DNA of 64,000 nt, taken from positions 2,034,001 to 2,098,000 of the forward strand of contig NZ_AP024601.1 of the NCBI RefSeq assembly GCF_018326425.1, given 5' to 3'. Origin of the DNA: Polycladomyces abyssicola (GTDB lineage: Bacteria > Bacillota > Bacilli > Thermoactinomycetales > JIR-001). How positions within the stretch are numbered: the first letter of the stretch is position 1; each line of letters opens with the position of its first letter. The notes under the pieces were generated by a model. It worked only from the letters and a program-made list of their open reading frames with translations, made no database searches and was not told where the DNA came from. A program made the position numbers and the translations under genes. Positions 25,659-34,803 of this stretch are shown piece by piece.

Positions 25659-26042
25659 CGTATTCACCCCTTTACATGTTTATTCATTTTGGTCACAATA
25701 AATCGCCCCCATCGCTTGGTCCTCTCTCCCCTCCACATGGTTTTATTACTGATGCTACTTAAAACAATCAGAAATTTCAAGAGGAATCGCAAAAGTAATT
25801 TTCCTCCATCTATTTTGGCAAAAAATCTCAACAAACGCAACCGTTCCACATCCGTACGCTTCAGTCATCATCGATTCAATCAACACCGAGAGCCAACGAT
25901 TCGTCCTGATCATCCTATTTACCCACGGGATTCCGATTCCAACGAAAAAATTCCTCCCATCCTGCATTTTCTCTCTTCAGTTTGTGATCTGTTTTTGTTA
26001 TACTTGCCGAGTGAATCTTTATGTAAAGAGAGGCATGCAACC
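25659..26042. other. Divergent regulatory region korA/speA
   Basis: 384 bases between divergent genes without a convincing ORF of their own. A TATACT -10-like element lies near 26000 ahead of speA with a poor -35. The speA frame happens to stay open through this region and into korA antisense. Confidence 0.4.
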
Positions 26043-27500
26043 ATGATGCCCAGACAGTATCAAACACCGCTATTTACCAAGCTGAAAGAACACGCGGCAA
26101 AAAATCCGATCCAATTTCACATACCCGGACACAAAAAAGGGCATGGCATGGACCCCGAATTTCGCGATTTCATCGGTCCCAACGCGCTCTCCATCGATTT
26201 GATCAACATCGCGCCCCTGGATGATCTGCACCATCCGCACGGCGTGATCCAGGAAGCGCAGGAATTGGCGGCGGAAGCGTTCGGGGCGGATTACACTTTT
26301 TTCTCCGTTCAAGGAACCAGTGGTGCCATCATGACGATGGTGATGTCCGTCTGCACGCCGGGAGACAAAATCATTGTCCCGCGCAACGTTCACAAATCCG
26401 TGTTGTCCGCCATCATTCTCGCCGGCGGCCACCCGGTATTCGTGCATCCGGCCATGGACGATCAGTTGGGCATCGCCCACGGCGTCACCGCCCGTGATGT
26501 GGAAAAAGCCCTCCGCGCCCATCCGGATGCCAAAGCGGTGTTGTTAATCAACCCGACCTATTATGGTATTGCCGGCAACTTGGCCGAAATCGTCGATTTG
26601 GTGCACCGTTGGGACATTCCGGTGCTGGTGGACGAAGCACACGGCATTCATACGCATTTCCACGAACGGCTCCCCATGTCCGCGATGCAGGCCGGGGCAG
26701 ACATGGCCGCCACCAGCATGCACAAACTGGGAGGATCGCTGACGCAAAGCTCAGTCCTCAACGTCAAGGGCAAGCGGATCAATCCCAATCGGGTGCAATC
26801 GATCATCAGCATGCTGACGACCACATCGACATCATATTTGCTCCTGGCTTCGCTTGACACGGGACGGCGTTTTTTGGCCACGCAAGGTCATGCTCAATTC
26901 GAACGGGCATTGAGATTGGCCGATGAGGCGCGTAAACGAATCAACGAAATCCCGGGCATCGTCTGTGTCGGCCGGGAAATCCTCGGTTCGGACGCCACAT
27001 ACGACATGGATGAGACCAAGCTGACCATCCACCTCAAACATTTGGGCATCACCGGTTATGAAGCGGAAAAATGGCTGCGTGAGAACTGGAATATCGAAGT
27101 GGAACTGAGTGATTTGTACAACATCCTGTGCCTCATCACCCCGGGTGACTCGGAAGAAACGATCAGCTTGCTGGTAGAGGGTCTGCAGGATTTGTCCCGG
27201 CATTTTTATTCGCCCGACCGGAAAAACGGCGGTCCGATCCGCCTGCCGGATATCCCGGAATTGGCGGTATCACCGCGGGACGCGTTTTATGCGGAAACGG
27301 TTGCCGTTCCGCTGGAGGAGTCGGTCGGTCGCATCATTGCCGAATTTATCATGATTTATCCGCCGGGAATCCCGGTGTTGTTGCCCGGTGAACGGATCAC
27401 GCAACAAAACATCGACTACATCCGTGAACATTTGGAAGTGGGATTGCCCGTACAGGGGCCTGAAGATCCCGATATCCGAATGGTGCGTGTGATCCGCTGA
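26043..27500 (+). CDS. speA: Orn/Lys/Arg decarboxylase family (arginine decarboxylase SpeA-like)
   Basis: The 485-residue PLP enzyme has the fold-I motifs FHIPGHKKGHG, the Schiff-base lysine in TSMHKLGG (Lys228), VDEAHGIHTHFH, and the family C-terminal domain (IIAEFIMIYPPGIPVLLPGE). Length agrees with B. subtilis SpeA (490), the first polyamine enzyme; a lysine decarboxylase or YaaO-type relative is the alternative. ATG 26043 follows AGAGAGG. The SR1-like gene converges on it, a neighbourhood that recalls Bacillus, where SR1 is next to speA. Confidence 0.87.
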   Translation: MMPRQYQTPLFTKLKEHAAKNPIQFHIPGHKKGHGMDPEFRDFIGPNALSIDLINIAPLDDLHHPHGVIQEAQELAAEAFGADYTFFSVQGTSGAIMTMVMSVCTPGDKIIVPRNVHKSVLSAIILAGGHPVFVHPAMDDQLGIAHGVTARDVEKALRAHPDAKAVLLINPTYYGIAGNLAEIVDLVHRWDIPVLVDEAHGIHTHFHERLPMSAMQAGADMAATSMHKLGGSLTQSSVLNVKGKRINPNRVQSIISMLTTTSTSYLLLASLDTGRRFLATQGHAQFERALRLADEARKRINEIPGIVCVGREILGSDATYDMDETKLTIHLKHLGITGYEAEKWLRENWNIEVELSDLYNILCLITPGDSEETISLLVEGLQDLSRHFYSPDRKNGGPIRLPDIPELAVSPRDAFYAETVAVPLEESVGRIIAEFIMIYPPGIPVLLPGERITQQNIDYIREHLEVGLPVQGPEDPDIRMVRVIR

Positions 27501-27534
27501 AACCCACCCATGATAAACGGGTGGGTTTTTATTT
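27501..27534 (+). terminator. Terminator of speA
   Basis: AACCCACCC and GGGTGGGTT flank a 9-base loop and are followed by five T residues. Confidence 0.8.
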
Positions 27535-27538
27535 CGTA

Positions 27539-27569
27539 CAAAAAAAGAAACACCGCCCGTGACGGGCGG
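27539..27569 (-). terminator. Terminator of the SR1-like RNA
   Basis: On the minus strand CCGCCCGTCACGGGCGG is followed by a T-rich tract (TTTCTTTTTTT). A TTTGTCAACAGTCT box immediately precedes it. Confidence 0.7.
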
Positions 27570-27782
27570 CGAGACTGTTGACAAAGTGATCGAGCCATTC
27601 ACTGGAATCTATTTCATCAAGTGCAAAGGTTGTTGGGAGGAAAACGGTCACGCTCTTCAAAAGAAGGTCAGAATCTCTCGTCGGGTGTCGTGCTTTAGAT
27701 TGAAGCTCACATGTCAACAAAAATCGGACTAGCTGTATGGATGAGTGGTGTATCACAAGTGTTGTCGGTTTCAGATATTCAG

Positions 27783-27923
27783 TCATGCGGTTTGCGATGC
27801 CCTACGTTGTCCGCGCTGCTTTTCCTCACCGCATCCAGGACATTTGCCGTACAACACACCAGTTTTCTCGGCTTCCGTGAAGGCGATGATCTTGTCGCAC
27901 GTTTGGCAGACAATCACTTCCAT
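27783..27923 (-). CDS. GapA-binding peptide SR1P
   Basis: The 46-residue peptide has the SR1P signature: MEVIVCQTC at the start, the centre EAEKTGVLYGKC, and a closing CPGC pair. It differs from the 39-residue Bacillus peptide by a longer basic tail (EEKQRGQRRASQTA). AGGGGG lies seven bases before the ATG. In B. subtilis SR1P binds glyceraldehyde-3-phosphate dehydrogenase GapA and supports RNase J1. The match is by residues, context and promoter together. Confidence 0.78.
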   Translation of the reverse strand: MEVIVCQTCDKIIAFTEAEKTGVLYGKCPGCGEEKQRGQRRASQTA

Positions 27924-27976
27924 GAGAAATCCCCCTCACGCGGAATTGTAACCGCTTCAATTAATGTGTCACTATT

Positions 27977-28005
27977 AGTATAATGTGATATCATATTTAT
28001 GTCAA
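27977..28005 (-). promoter_or_regulatory. Consensus sigma-A promoter of the SR1-like RNA
   Basis: TTGACA (28000-28005) and TATACT (27977-27982) are 17 bases apart. The spacer contains TGTGATATCA, which partly resembles the CcpN operator pattern known at SR1 promoters; that regulation is inference. Confidence 0.7.
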
Positions 28006-28040
28006 TGCACCTTGAATGATTAGGCTTATTTCACCAAAAT

Positions 28041-28100
28041 GAAACCGCGAGGCACGGGATTGATCCACACTTTCTCCCGTTATACCTCGCGGTCGGTTTC
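28041..28100. terminator. Long hairpin between SR1 promoter and DUF3055 gene
   Basis: GAAACCG-CGAGG on one side pairs with CCTCG-CGGTCGGTTTC on the other, with a second inner CACGGG/CCCGT pairing. Flanking T-tracts are weak, so a terminator for the minus-strand gene at 28164 is likely but not certain. Confidence 0.45.
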
Positions 28101-28163
28101 ACTCCTGTTATCAGCGGCGCTATGTGGTGGTTCAACCAAATCTGACATGTCGGTCATCTCCGT

Positions 28164-28466
28164 TTAATGCTCGGCCTCGGCTTCCAAGGTCAGTCCCGGA
28201 AGGTTGTTACTGAAAAAGACAGCCAACTCCTCCGCTTCTTCCTTGGACCTCAAATTGTACACCTTCTGCAGATATTCCAGGTTCTCCACATCATCTTGTG
28301 ACAACAGAGAGGAGCGTCCCGTCTGCATACAAACGACCAATGGCTTTCCGAAAAACATGTTGGTATACACGATCCCGAAATCATAGCGACCGTGTTCCGA
28401 AACAAATCCGACAAAACGCACCTTGACTTGTTCCGCTTCATCGTACAGCCGTTCATAGAGACTCAT
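28164..28466 (-). CDS. DUF3055 (SAV0927-like) protein
   Basis: The 100-residue protein has the strongly conserved stretch VRFVGFVSEHGRYDFGIVYT followed by MFFGKPLVVCMQTGRSSLL, characteristic of this Firmicutes family of unknown function. AGGAGG precedes the ATG. About 270 bases without a gene separate it from the GAF gene upstream. Confidence 0.8.
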   Translation of the reverse strand: MSLYERLYDEAEQVKVRFVGFVSEHGRYDFGIVYTNMFFGKPLVVCMQTGRSSLLSQDDVENLEYLQKVYNLRSKEEAEELAVFFSNNLPGLTLEAEAEH

Positions 28467-28740
28467 ACTGATCTCCTCCTTTGCAAAAGTCTGTCACGAC
28501 AAAAGGAAGCCATATCCTTTATAATATGACTCACTACCGATATTGATACTGCTGTTGAGAAAAAAAGCGGTATTTATCGACAAAAAGACAGGGTTAGGGG
28601 TGTATTACCCGTTTCTCGTGATCTTCAAACCTACTCAGCCTTCTCTCATAGAGACGGATACAGGGTTGAAATGATAGGCGTGAGGACTTCTGATGGGATT
28701 TGATCAAGGCCGTAGAACCTGTCCTGCGTTCACGACGTGA

Positions 28741-29181
28741 TCATGAATTGCACTCTTCCGACTTTGACTCAAACAAAGAAGCCAATTCACAGAAAAACGC
28801 GATATCCTCCTCATCGATCTGGTCGCTCGGCTCACCAATCACCACCAGCTCACCAATCAAATGATGGCCACGATAAAACGGGACGAACACTTCGGTGCGC
28901 TTGCCTCTCTGTTCCCGGACGACACCGCCCCGGGCGGCTGCCAGGCTGTGAAGCCCTTCGCCGAAACGAACCCGGTAGGGATACGGATTGGCTCCTGCAT
29001 ATCCCAGACATTCAAACATGTACGGTTTGGTGAGGTAAATGCCGACAAATTGATATGCCGCCACTTTTTCATATAAACATTCGATGACAAAATGGTACAG
29101 TTCTTCAATTCCTCCGTCCATTTTGTCCGACATGACACCGATTTCTGAGCGGAGTTCATCCAACAGGTCCGATTTTCGCAT
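28741..29181 (-). CDS. GAF-domain protein
   Basis: The 146-residue protein is a single GAF domain: AAYQFVGIYLTKPYMFECLG, VRFGEGLHSLAAARGGVV, then RTEVFVPFYRGHHLIGELVV and ASLFESK. It may bind a small ligand or nucleotide. The cysteines do not follow the free-methionine-sulfoxide reductase pattern. ATG 29181 is better placed after GGGGGA than ATG 29187. Confidence 0.72.
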   Translation of the reverse strand: MRKSDLLDELRSEIGVMSDKMDGGIEELYHFVIECLYEKVAAYQFVGIYLTKPYMFECLGYAGANPYPYRVRFGEGLHSLAAARGGVVREQRGKRTEVFVPFYRGHHLIGELVVIGEPSDQIDEEDIAFFCELASLFESKSEECNS

Positions 29182-29434
29182 GCACATCTATCCCCCATCG
29201 GACACTGAAAGTTAGATATTAGTGTATCATAAGGGAGTGAGCAAGACAACATATTTTCACAATATTTTATAGTTTTATTACGAATAAACCAACATCTTGT
29301 TTTGTCTTTTTTTGAATAATCCAGACGAATAGGAGTGGCACGATTCTGATTTGTTTGTTTAAACATCCCGGAACGTGCTAAGATGATTATGTTGCAAGAG
29401 CCGGAGAAGATCATATATAGCAGAGGTGACGTAT

Positions 29435-29836
29435 ATGAACCAAGTGGCGACGATCCGCCTGGTAGAAGGTTCAATCCAATCGGAAATCGACTTGCATCAG
29501 GTGATGGAACATCTGGAACGTTACCGGAAGATGAGCGCTTATACCGGTCAACAGTTGGACTGGGACTACGCCGCTGCTGCGTTTCCGTACCAGATCGAGG
29601 AAAAATCCAAAGACGGACGGTCGTGGTTGGTGTTGACGGGAACCAATCCCAACCTGTACAAATACCTGGTAATCGGAGTGGTAGAACCGGACCAGGTCCA
29701 AATCATCCTCCCCGCAGATTCAACTCATGGAGACAAAGCCAAAGCCAATGAATTGTCTCGATATCTCGCCCGTTCCCTGAAAGCTGAACTGCACCTGTTC
29801 AACGGACGGGTCATGTATTTCAATCCCAGAAAATAG
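29435..29836 (+). CDS. DUF1885 family protein
   Basis: The 133-residue protein starts MNQVATIRLVEGSIQSEIDL and contains WDYAAAAFPYQIEEK and LYKYLVIGVVEPDQVQIILP, a pattern I associate with DUF1885 of Bacillales. Function is unknown. The ATG at 29435 follows AGAGGTGA. Confidence 0.7.
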   Translation: MNQVATIRLVEGSIQSEIDLHQVMEHLERYRKMSAYTGQQLDWDYAAAAFPYQIEEKSKDGRSWLVLTGTNPNLYKYLVIGVVEPDQVQIILPADSTHGDKAKANELSRYLARSLKAELHLFNGRVMYFNPRK

Positions 29837-29890
29837 GCATGGAAATCCATCAATTTCCTCTCCTCATTTGTTTGTTCCGTGGTAAAATAA

Positions 29891-29902
29891 GAACAAACGT
29901 TC
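29891..29902. promoter_or_regulatory. LexA/DinR box of dinB
   Basis: GAACAAACGTTC matches the core of the Gram-positive SOS box, GAAC-N4-GTTC, exactly. It lies 17 bases before the dinB start and beside a TAAAAT -10-like element. Confidence 0.75.
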
Positions 29903-29918
29903 GTGAGGAGGGAACGGG

Positions 29919-31136
29919 ATGACTGCCCGACGCACCGTATTGTTGGCCGATATGAATGCCTTTTACGCCAGCGTGGAGCAGATGCGCAACCCACATCTTC
30001 GCGGACGCCCTGTCATTGTCTGTGGCGATCCTGCCCGTCGGCGCGGCATTGTGCTGGCCGCTTCGTACGAAGCAAAAAAATACGGTGTGAAAACCGGGAT
30101 GGCTGTCCATCAGGCCAAGGAGCTGTGTCCCCATGCCTGTCTGGTTCCACCGCGCATGGAACGGTATTTGCAGGTTTCGGTACGGATCGTCGAAATTCTG
30201 AAACAATTTTCACCGCTGGTCGAACCTTTTTCGATAGATGAGGCATTTGTGGAAACCACCGGATGCGAAGCCCTTTTCGGTGACGGAAAGACGACGGCCC
30301 GGCTGATCAAGGAACGCATCTTTCGGGAAACGGGTCTCCGCTGCTCCATCGGGGTCGGTCCCAACAAGCTGATGGCCAAGATGGCTGCAGGGTTGGAAAA
30401 GCCGGACGGATTAACCGTGCTGACGATGGAGGATCTTCCCCGTCGCATCTGGCCCTTGCCGGTGATCGAGCTGTTCGGTGTCGGACCGCGTATGGAGCGG
30501 CATTTTCACCGAATGGGGATCCGGACGATCGGTGATTTGGCCCATGCCGATCCGGAACTGCTGCAACACCGCTTCGGCGTGATCGGACGCGTGTTGCACC
30601 AATCAGCCAACGGTATCGATCACAGCCCTGTCGATCCCCATTCACTGGATGAAAATAAATCGATCGGACATCAGTTCACCTTGCCCCGGGATTATGAAAC
30701 TGAGTCGGATATTCGCGTCGTCTTGCGGGAGCTGGCGGAGGAAGTTGCCAGTCGGGTGCGCCGGGCAGGTGCCACCGGACGAACGGTGTCACTCACCTTG
30801 AAGGGGATGGATTTCACTTCCATTCACCGCTCGTATACCCTGCCGGAACCCACCAATATCGGGCGGGTGATTTTTGAAGGAGCCTTGCATCTGCTCCACC
30901 GGCATTGGAACCATACTCCCATTCGGCTGGTTGGGATCAGCTTGGGAAACTTGGAACCGGCGCGCAACCTGCAGCTGGACCTGTTCGGGCGTACGGCCAA
31001 AGACCAACAGCTGGCCGATGCGATCGACCACATTCGGGAACGGTTCGGCACGACGAGTATTTTGTACGCCCGTTCACTCACGCCCGCCAGTGTTTTCTAC
31101 GACCGCGCGGGCAAAATCGGTGGCCACCGCAAATAA
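29919..31136 (+). CDS. dinB: DNA polymerase IV (Y family)
   Basis: The 405-residue translesion polymerase has the catalytic motifs LLADMNAFYASVE and FSIDEAFVE, the helix-hairpin-helix region with SIGVGPNKLMAKMA and GVGPRMERHFHRMG, and a little-finger domain. The segment LQLDLFG near the C-terminus is a beta-clamp-binding motif. Upstream SOS box predicts LexA control. The ATG follows GAGGAGGG. Confidence 0.93.
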   Translation: MTARRTVLLADMNAFYASVEQMRNPHLRGRPVIVCGDPARRRGIVLAASYEAKKYGVKTGMAVHQAKELCPHACLVPPRMERYLQVSVRIVEILKQFSPLVEPFSIDEAFVETTGCEALFGDGKTTARLIKERIFRETGLRCSIGVGPNKLMAKMAAGLEKPDGLTVLTMEDLPRRIWPLPVIELFGVGPRMERHFHRMGIRTIGDLAHADPELLQHRFGVIGRVLHQSANGIDHSPVDPHSLDENKSIGHQFTLPRDYETESDIRVVLRELAEEVASRVRRAGATGRTVSLTLKGMDFTSIHRSYTLPEPTNIGRVIFEGALHLLHRHWNHTPIRLVGISLGNLEPARNLQLDLFGRTAKDQQLADAIDHIRERFGTTSILYARSLTPASVFYDRAGKIGGHRK

Positions 31137-31166
31137 AAAAAGCGCACCCTTCTCCATTGCGGGTGC
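31134..31166 (-). terminator. Terminator of the PAP2 gene
   Basis: GCACCC and GGGTGC flank an 11-base loop; on the minus strand seven T residues follow. It lies at the end of dinB and is read from the opposite gene. Confidence 0.65.
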
Positions 31167-31240
31167 AGTTCAGGATCGAAATTGACTTATGATTAGCCGT
31201 ATCTCACTTTTCGGTTCTTCACTCACTCCATCCGAATACC

Positions 31241-31774
31241 TCAACCCGCGCCCAGCAACGTATAGGCACCCAATGCGAATCCCGTACCCAACACAGCTCC
31301 CATCACCACGTCCGTGGGGTAATGGAGCGCAAGATACATCCGGGAAAGACCGATCAGACAGGCCAACGGCAACCAAATCACTGCCGACCATGGCACATGG
31401 AGCACAAACACGGTGGCGATGGAAAATGCGGCCGTCGTGTGCCCGGAAGGAAAGGAATAGTCCGTCAAGGCATCAGGAAACGCATACAACTCACTCAATC
31501 GCAAATGAGGCCGGATGCGGGGAAGATAATGTTTGCAGACCCGTACGGCCAAATGACTGCCCGCCAGTGCAGCGAACCCCTCTACCGCCCATTGCTTTAT
31601 CGGAGAGGAAGTAAACAACCACCAAACAACCAAAAACGTGATCGTGCAAAATGCACCGCCCAAATGGGTCAACCGGCACATCAACCAGTCCATCACCCGA
31701 GACTTCCACTGGCGGTTGACATAACATACCAACCAAACATCCATCCGCTGAATCCGATGGACCAGACGTTGCAT
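31241..31774 (-). CDS. PAP2-family membrane phosphatase
   Basis: The 177-residue integral membrane protein has the three phosphatase signatures: KHYLPRIRPH, the central YSFPSGHTTAAF, and SRMYLALHYPTDVVMGA. Members dephosphorylate undecaprenyl diphosphate, phosphatidate or phosphatidylglycerophosphate; which one is unresolved. It stands alone on the minus strand. Confidence 0.85.
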   Translation of the reverse strand: MQRLVHRIQRMDVWLVCYVNRQWKSRVMDWLMCRLTHLGGAFCTITFLVVWWLFTSSPIKQWAVEGFAALAGSHLAVRVCKHYLPRIRPHLRLSELYAFPDALTDYSFPSGHTTAAFSIATVFVLHVPWSAVIWLPLACLIGLSRMYLALHYPTDVVMGAVLGTGFALGAYTLLGAG

Positions 31775-31871
31775 CTATCGCCCAACCCCCGTCAAGCGTC
31801 TTCCTATTCAGCCTAAACGACACAGATGAAGAAATGATGAACAACATGTGAACATTTTATGGAGCCTAGAT

Positions 31872-32990
31872 TCAGTGGTTGAACACGTGCTCCAAGATGT
31901 ACCGGCGCTCAGCCGGCGTGAAATACTTCCAAAACCAGTCCCCGTAAATCAAGAGATCCAGATGCAGGTGAAGATCGTTGCCGTTGTGTTCCACTCCCGA
32001 ATACGTGCCCGAATTGCCGACATAGCCGATCAGTTGACCTTTTTTCACGTGTTGTCCTACGTAGAGGCCATCCGCAATCCGGCTCAAATGCGCATAACGG
32101 GACATCACACCTTTGTCATGCTGAATCCAAACCGTCCGGCCCCGCATTTTATCCAAAATGTACTGAGGTGTCTGCCCATTATTTTTCTCACCGATCCGCA
32201 ACAATCGATCCCGCTCGGTATCGGACATTTCTCGATAATCCTTGTCCGCCCTGACCACGATTCCGTCCGCCACTGCGTAGACAGGGGTCCGGGAATCGAT
32301 CTTCACCCCGCACGCATAACCGTACCAGTCGATCCCTTCGTGTACGCCGTGACGATACTCTCGCGGCGCCCCCGGCAAATGCGATTCGCGCTCACTCACT
32401 TTGGCTCCCCGGATGGGTGTTTGCAGGAAGGACAAATATCGAACCATTTGGTCGGGCGAAAACGATGCGCTCGGATCTTTCATCGGAGCCGATTGAACCG
32501 GCACCGCATCCCTTACACTGATCCAAGCAGCGGTTCGTTGGAAGCGGATGGTTTTTCCCAAGCCCTCCTTCAGAGCGGACGAGGGAATCCACACCTCATT
32601 TCCCCACACTTCGGGCCGCTCCGTCATCGGCAGGTAGATTCCGTTGCGGTTCAACACAGGTGCTGATCGCAACATCTCCAAAACCGTATTGCCTTCACGG
32701 ATGGTGATGATGCCTTCCTTGGCTTGATAAGAGACTTGAATATGTAGCCGTTTCAGGTCGTTCAAACGAAAATAGACCGTTCCATTCACTGACCGGAACG
32801 GCAGAGCGACTTCGGAGGAGGAGCGGTTGGCTTTGGAAGCGGGTAAACGAAATATCGAGGAATGTTCTTCCGCCTGTTGATGCCATTCCCGCAACCATGA
32901 ACGCCACCCAACTTCGTCCCCCTGCTGTGTGAACACGATCAACAACACCGCCAACAATGAGGCTGCGATGAGGACGATTGGTCTTCCCAT
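31872..32990 (-). CDS. M23-family metallopeptidase with N-terminal anchor
   Basis: The 372-residue protein has a signal or anchor helix (residues 5-22), a stalk, a region resembling a copper-amine-oxidase N domain ([18 protein letters not shown]), then a C-terminal M23 domain with the zinc ligands [17 protein letters not shown] and DLHLHLDLL. It probably cuts peptidoglycan cross-bridges, for example in sporulation or wall turnover. The presence of the H-x-H motif suggests the enzyme is active. Confidence 0.82.
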   Translation of the reverse strand: MGRPIVLIAASLLAVLLIVFTQQGDEVGWRSWLREWHQQAEEHSSIFRLPASKANRSSSEVALPFRSVNGTVYFRLNDLKRLHIQVSYQAKEGIITIREGNTVLEMLRSAPVLNRNGIYLPMTERPEVWGNEVWIPSSALKEGLGKTIRFQRTAAWISVRDAVPVQSAPMKDPSASFSPDQMVRYLSFLQTPIRGAKVSERESHLPGAPREYRHGVHEGIDWYGYACGVKIDSRTPVYAVADGIVVRADKDYREMSDTERDRLLRIGEKNNGQTPQYILDKMRGRTVWIQHDKGVMSRYAHLSRIADGLYVGQHVKKGQLIGYVGNSGTYSGVEHNGNDLHLHLDLLIYGDWFWKYFTPAERRYILEHVFNH

Positions 32991-33097
32991 GACGGTCTCC
33001 CTCTACTGTATTCAAAAGATCCCCTGCATGGACAATCCCATTGTATCACAGGACTCGCCCCTACCATCAAGAACGGGGAATTTTTTCACATAATAGA

Positions 33098-33124
33098 AAA
33101 AACACCTCTATACGAGGTGTTTTT
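33098..33124 (-). terminator. Terminator of the tRNA cluster
   Basis: AACACCTC and GAGGTGTT form an 8-bp stem followed on the minus strand by TTTTTT. It abuts the CCA end of tRNA-Val. Confidence 0.8.
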
Positions 33125-33198
33125 GGTGGGCAGTATAGGAATCGAACCTACGACCTCTTCCGTGTCAAGGAAGCGCTCTCCCTCTGAGCTAACTGCCC
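33124..33198 (-). tRNA. tRNA-Val (GAC)
   Basis: Cloverleaf with acceptor GGGCAGT/ACTGCCC, anticodon loop CTTGACA and encoded CCA. Last of a four-tRNA cluster. Confidence 0.93.
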
Positions 33199-33216
33199 AA
33201 GTGAAAGTATTCATAC

Positions 33217-33292
<76 letters not shown>

Positions 33293-33301
33293 ATTGAAAG
33301 A

Positions 33302-33378
33302 TGGCGGAGCTGACGGGACTCGAACCCGCGACCTCCGGCGTGACAGGCCGGCGTGAACTCCAACTTCACCACAGCTCC
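33302..33378 (-). tRNA. tRNA-Asp (GTC)
   Basis: Acceptor GGAGCTG/CAGCTCC, anticodon stem CCGGC/GCCGG around CTGTCAC, encoded CCA. Confidence 0.93.
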
Positions 33379-33383
33379 ATACT

Positions 33384-33459
<76 letters not shown>

Positions 33460-33500
33460 TCATCTTTTCGTTTATGTCGTTTTCGCTGACGACAACTATA

Positions 33501-33529
33501 ACTATACAACAGGTTCGAGAGGAATGCAA
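33501..33529 (-). promoter_or_regulatory. Promoter of the tRNA cluster
   Basis: TTGCAT (33524-33529) and TATAGT (33501-33506) lie 17 bases apart, about 40 bases before tRNA-fMet. Confidence 0.65.
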
Positions 33530-33538
33530 GAGGTTTTT

Positions 33539-33733
33539 TTATTTTTTTTTCCGAACCTCAGTTCTGTCCCACAAGTAACGTACACCGTAACGACCGCGCC
33601 TCGATTGAAACACTTCAACCTCGGCAGGGCTGTCATAGCCGTAGACCCACCAATCCTCCTGGATGCGGGCAGCCAAACAGCGTGCCTGAAAACGCGTATC
33701 ATACAATTTGGCCCAATAAATCCAGCAAGACAT
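33539..33733 (-). CDS. Unrecognised 64-residue protein
   Basis: The product begins MSCWIYWAKLYDTRFQ, is rich in Trp, Tyr and Arg, and ends in a basic tail. No family is recognised. GCAGGAGGG is well placed before the ATG, supporting translation. The 283 bases upstream contain only the pgpA-like gene's terminator. Confidence 0.5.
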   Translation of the reverse strand: MSCWIYWAKLYDTRFQARCLAARIQEDWWVYGYDSPAEVEVFQSRRGRYGVRYLWDRTEVRKKK

Positions 33734-33972
33734 CGGTGTTCCCTCCTGCGGAAGAGTTTCTTCAGGTATTGTGCCTAAACCAGGCTCCATTCATGCCAGG
33801 CGGGCTAAGGCACATTTTTTCCGCGAAGGATACGAAGACTCGTCTTGGCGCATAAGATATAGCACAAACGGTTCCCCCGTTTGTTTAGGCCATCTGATCT
33901 GCCATTGGACAGATGTTCCCTCCTCTAATCAACCCGGGTGCCAGGCGGCGCTTGGGTCTTTTTGATTCCGAA

Positions 33973-34002
33973 CAAAAAAGCCCCGCGCTTTTTCACGCGG
34001 AG
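33973..34002 (-). terminator. Terminator of the pgpA-like gene
   Basis: CCGCG and CGCGG enclose an A-rich loop; the minus strand continues into a T6 tract. Confidence 0.7.
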
Positions 34003-34016
34003 CAAGACTCTGATAT

Positions 34017-34547
34017 CTACTTGGATGGTGACACAAACGCTTTTTCCTCTTCATCACGCAGCCGGTGCGCCAGGCGGCTGGATGCGGCGGCCGCCACACT
34101 GGCGACCAAATCGTCAATAAATGTGTGGACAGGACCAGATCCATCTTTTTTCGTATCCAGTTGTTTGATCAATCCGATTTTTTGTTTGTCGAGATGGCCA
34201 AAAGTGGTGACAGCGATACTTCCATATCCCAACACCGACCCAAGGGCCAGTGTTTCATCGCATCCAAACAATCCCTCATCTGTTCTCACCAAGGTTTGAA
34301 GGGGTTCTGACAACATCCCCTTTTCCGCCAAAATATCTAATTCAGTTCCAACAAGAATGGCATGCTGGATCTCCCGTTTTTCCAATACGGCCTGTACGCT
34401 TTCCACGCACAGATCGATCGTCAGGTTTTCATTGTAGGGAGCTTGCATCTGATATACTATTTCGGCAATCCCTTCGATGGTAACGCCGCGTTGCTGCAGC
34501 CGTTCCATCACTGCCTGTTTCACTTCACGACTGTGAACACGCTTCAC
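34017..34547 (-). CDS. Phosphatidylglycerophosphatase A-like protein (YutG-like)
   Basis: The 176-residue protein resembles the soluble YutG/PgpA type: GVTIEGIAEIVYQMQ, DEGLFGCDETLALGSVLG, GHLDKQKIGLIKQLD, and the acidic FIDDLVASVAAAASSRLAHR. PgpA removes the phosphate of phosphatidylglycerophosphate in other bacteria; for this subgroup the activity is inferred. GGAGG lies before the ATG. Confidence 0.75.
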   Translation of the reverse strand: MKRVHSREVKQAVMERLQQRGVTIEGIAEIVYQMQAPYNENLTIDLCVESVQAVLEKREIQHAILVGTELDILAEKGMLSEPLQTLVRTDEGLFGCDETLALGSVLGYGSIAVTTFGHLDKQKIGLIKQLDTKKDGSGPVHTFIDDLVASVAAAASSRLAHRLRDEEEKAFVSPSK

Positions 34548-34803
34548 GATCCGGTTCCCTCCTCTCCTTCTCCCTCACGGGAGCCTATGTTCATGATAAC
34601 ACACACCGTGATCAACGTGTACGCGCGAAACCTTTCTTTCGCACGTCCTTTATTATCAGCAGGAAAAGGGGGTATAATGGATATACATCGTGTTGCATGT
34701 TCACTTGCCTCTTTATTCGTGCGAAATTTCGGAAAGAAATTCGCCTTCATCTACTGCAGACGGTAGACAGCTCCTGCAAATTTGTCAAAAGGAGGGAGTT
34801 TGA

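Larger units (their letters stand above)
27539..27970 (-). ncRNA. SR1-like dual-function RNA
   Basis: A consensus promoter (27977-28005) predicts a transcript starting near 27970 that carries a 46-codon frame for SR1P and ends at the hairpin near 27550. In Bacillus, SR1 base-pairs with ahrC mRNA and encodes the GapA-binding peptide SR1P. This transcript would be about 430 nt, roughly double the B. subtilis RNA; an earlier end or processing is possible. Ends are inferred. Confidence 0.6.

Noticed and set aside
24942-26042. Long in-frame extension of speA back through korA antisense
   Set aside because: The frame is open for 367 extra codons but has no family similarity, overlaps korA on the other strand, and the ATG at 26043 has both an SD and the family N-terminus.
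27529-27786. 85-codon frame overlapping the SR1P stop as ATGA
   Set aside because: It runs through the terminator hairpin and ends in its poly-Phe-like T-tract; composition is not protein-like. It is more likely the untranslated part of the SR1-like RNA.
33830-33920. Possible small minus-strand gene after GGAGGGAAC at 33913
   Set aside because: The frame opens into a stop after six codons (MADQMA) and the longer neighbouring frame has no start codon.
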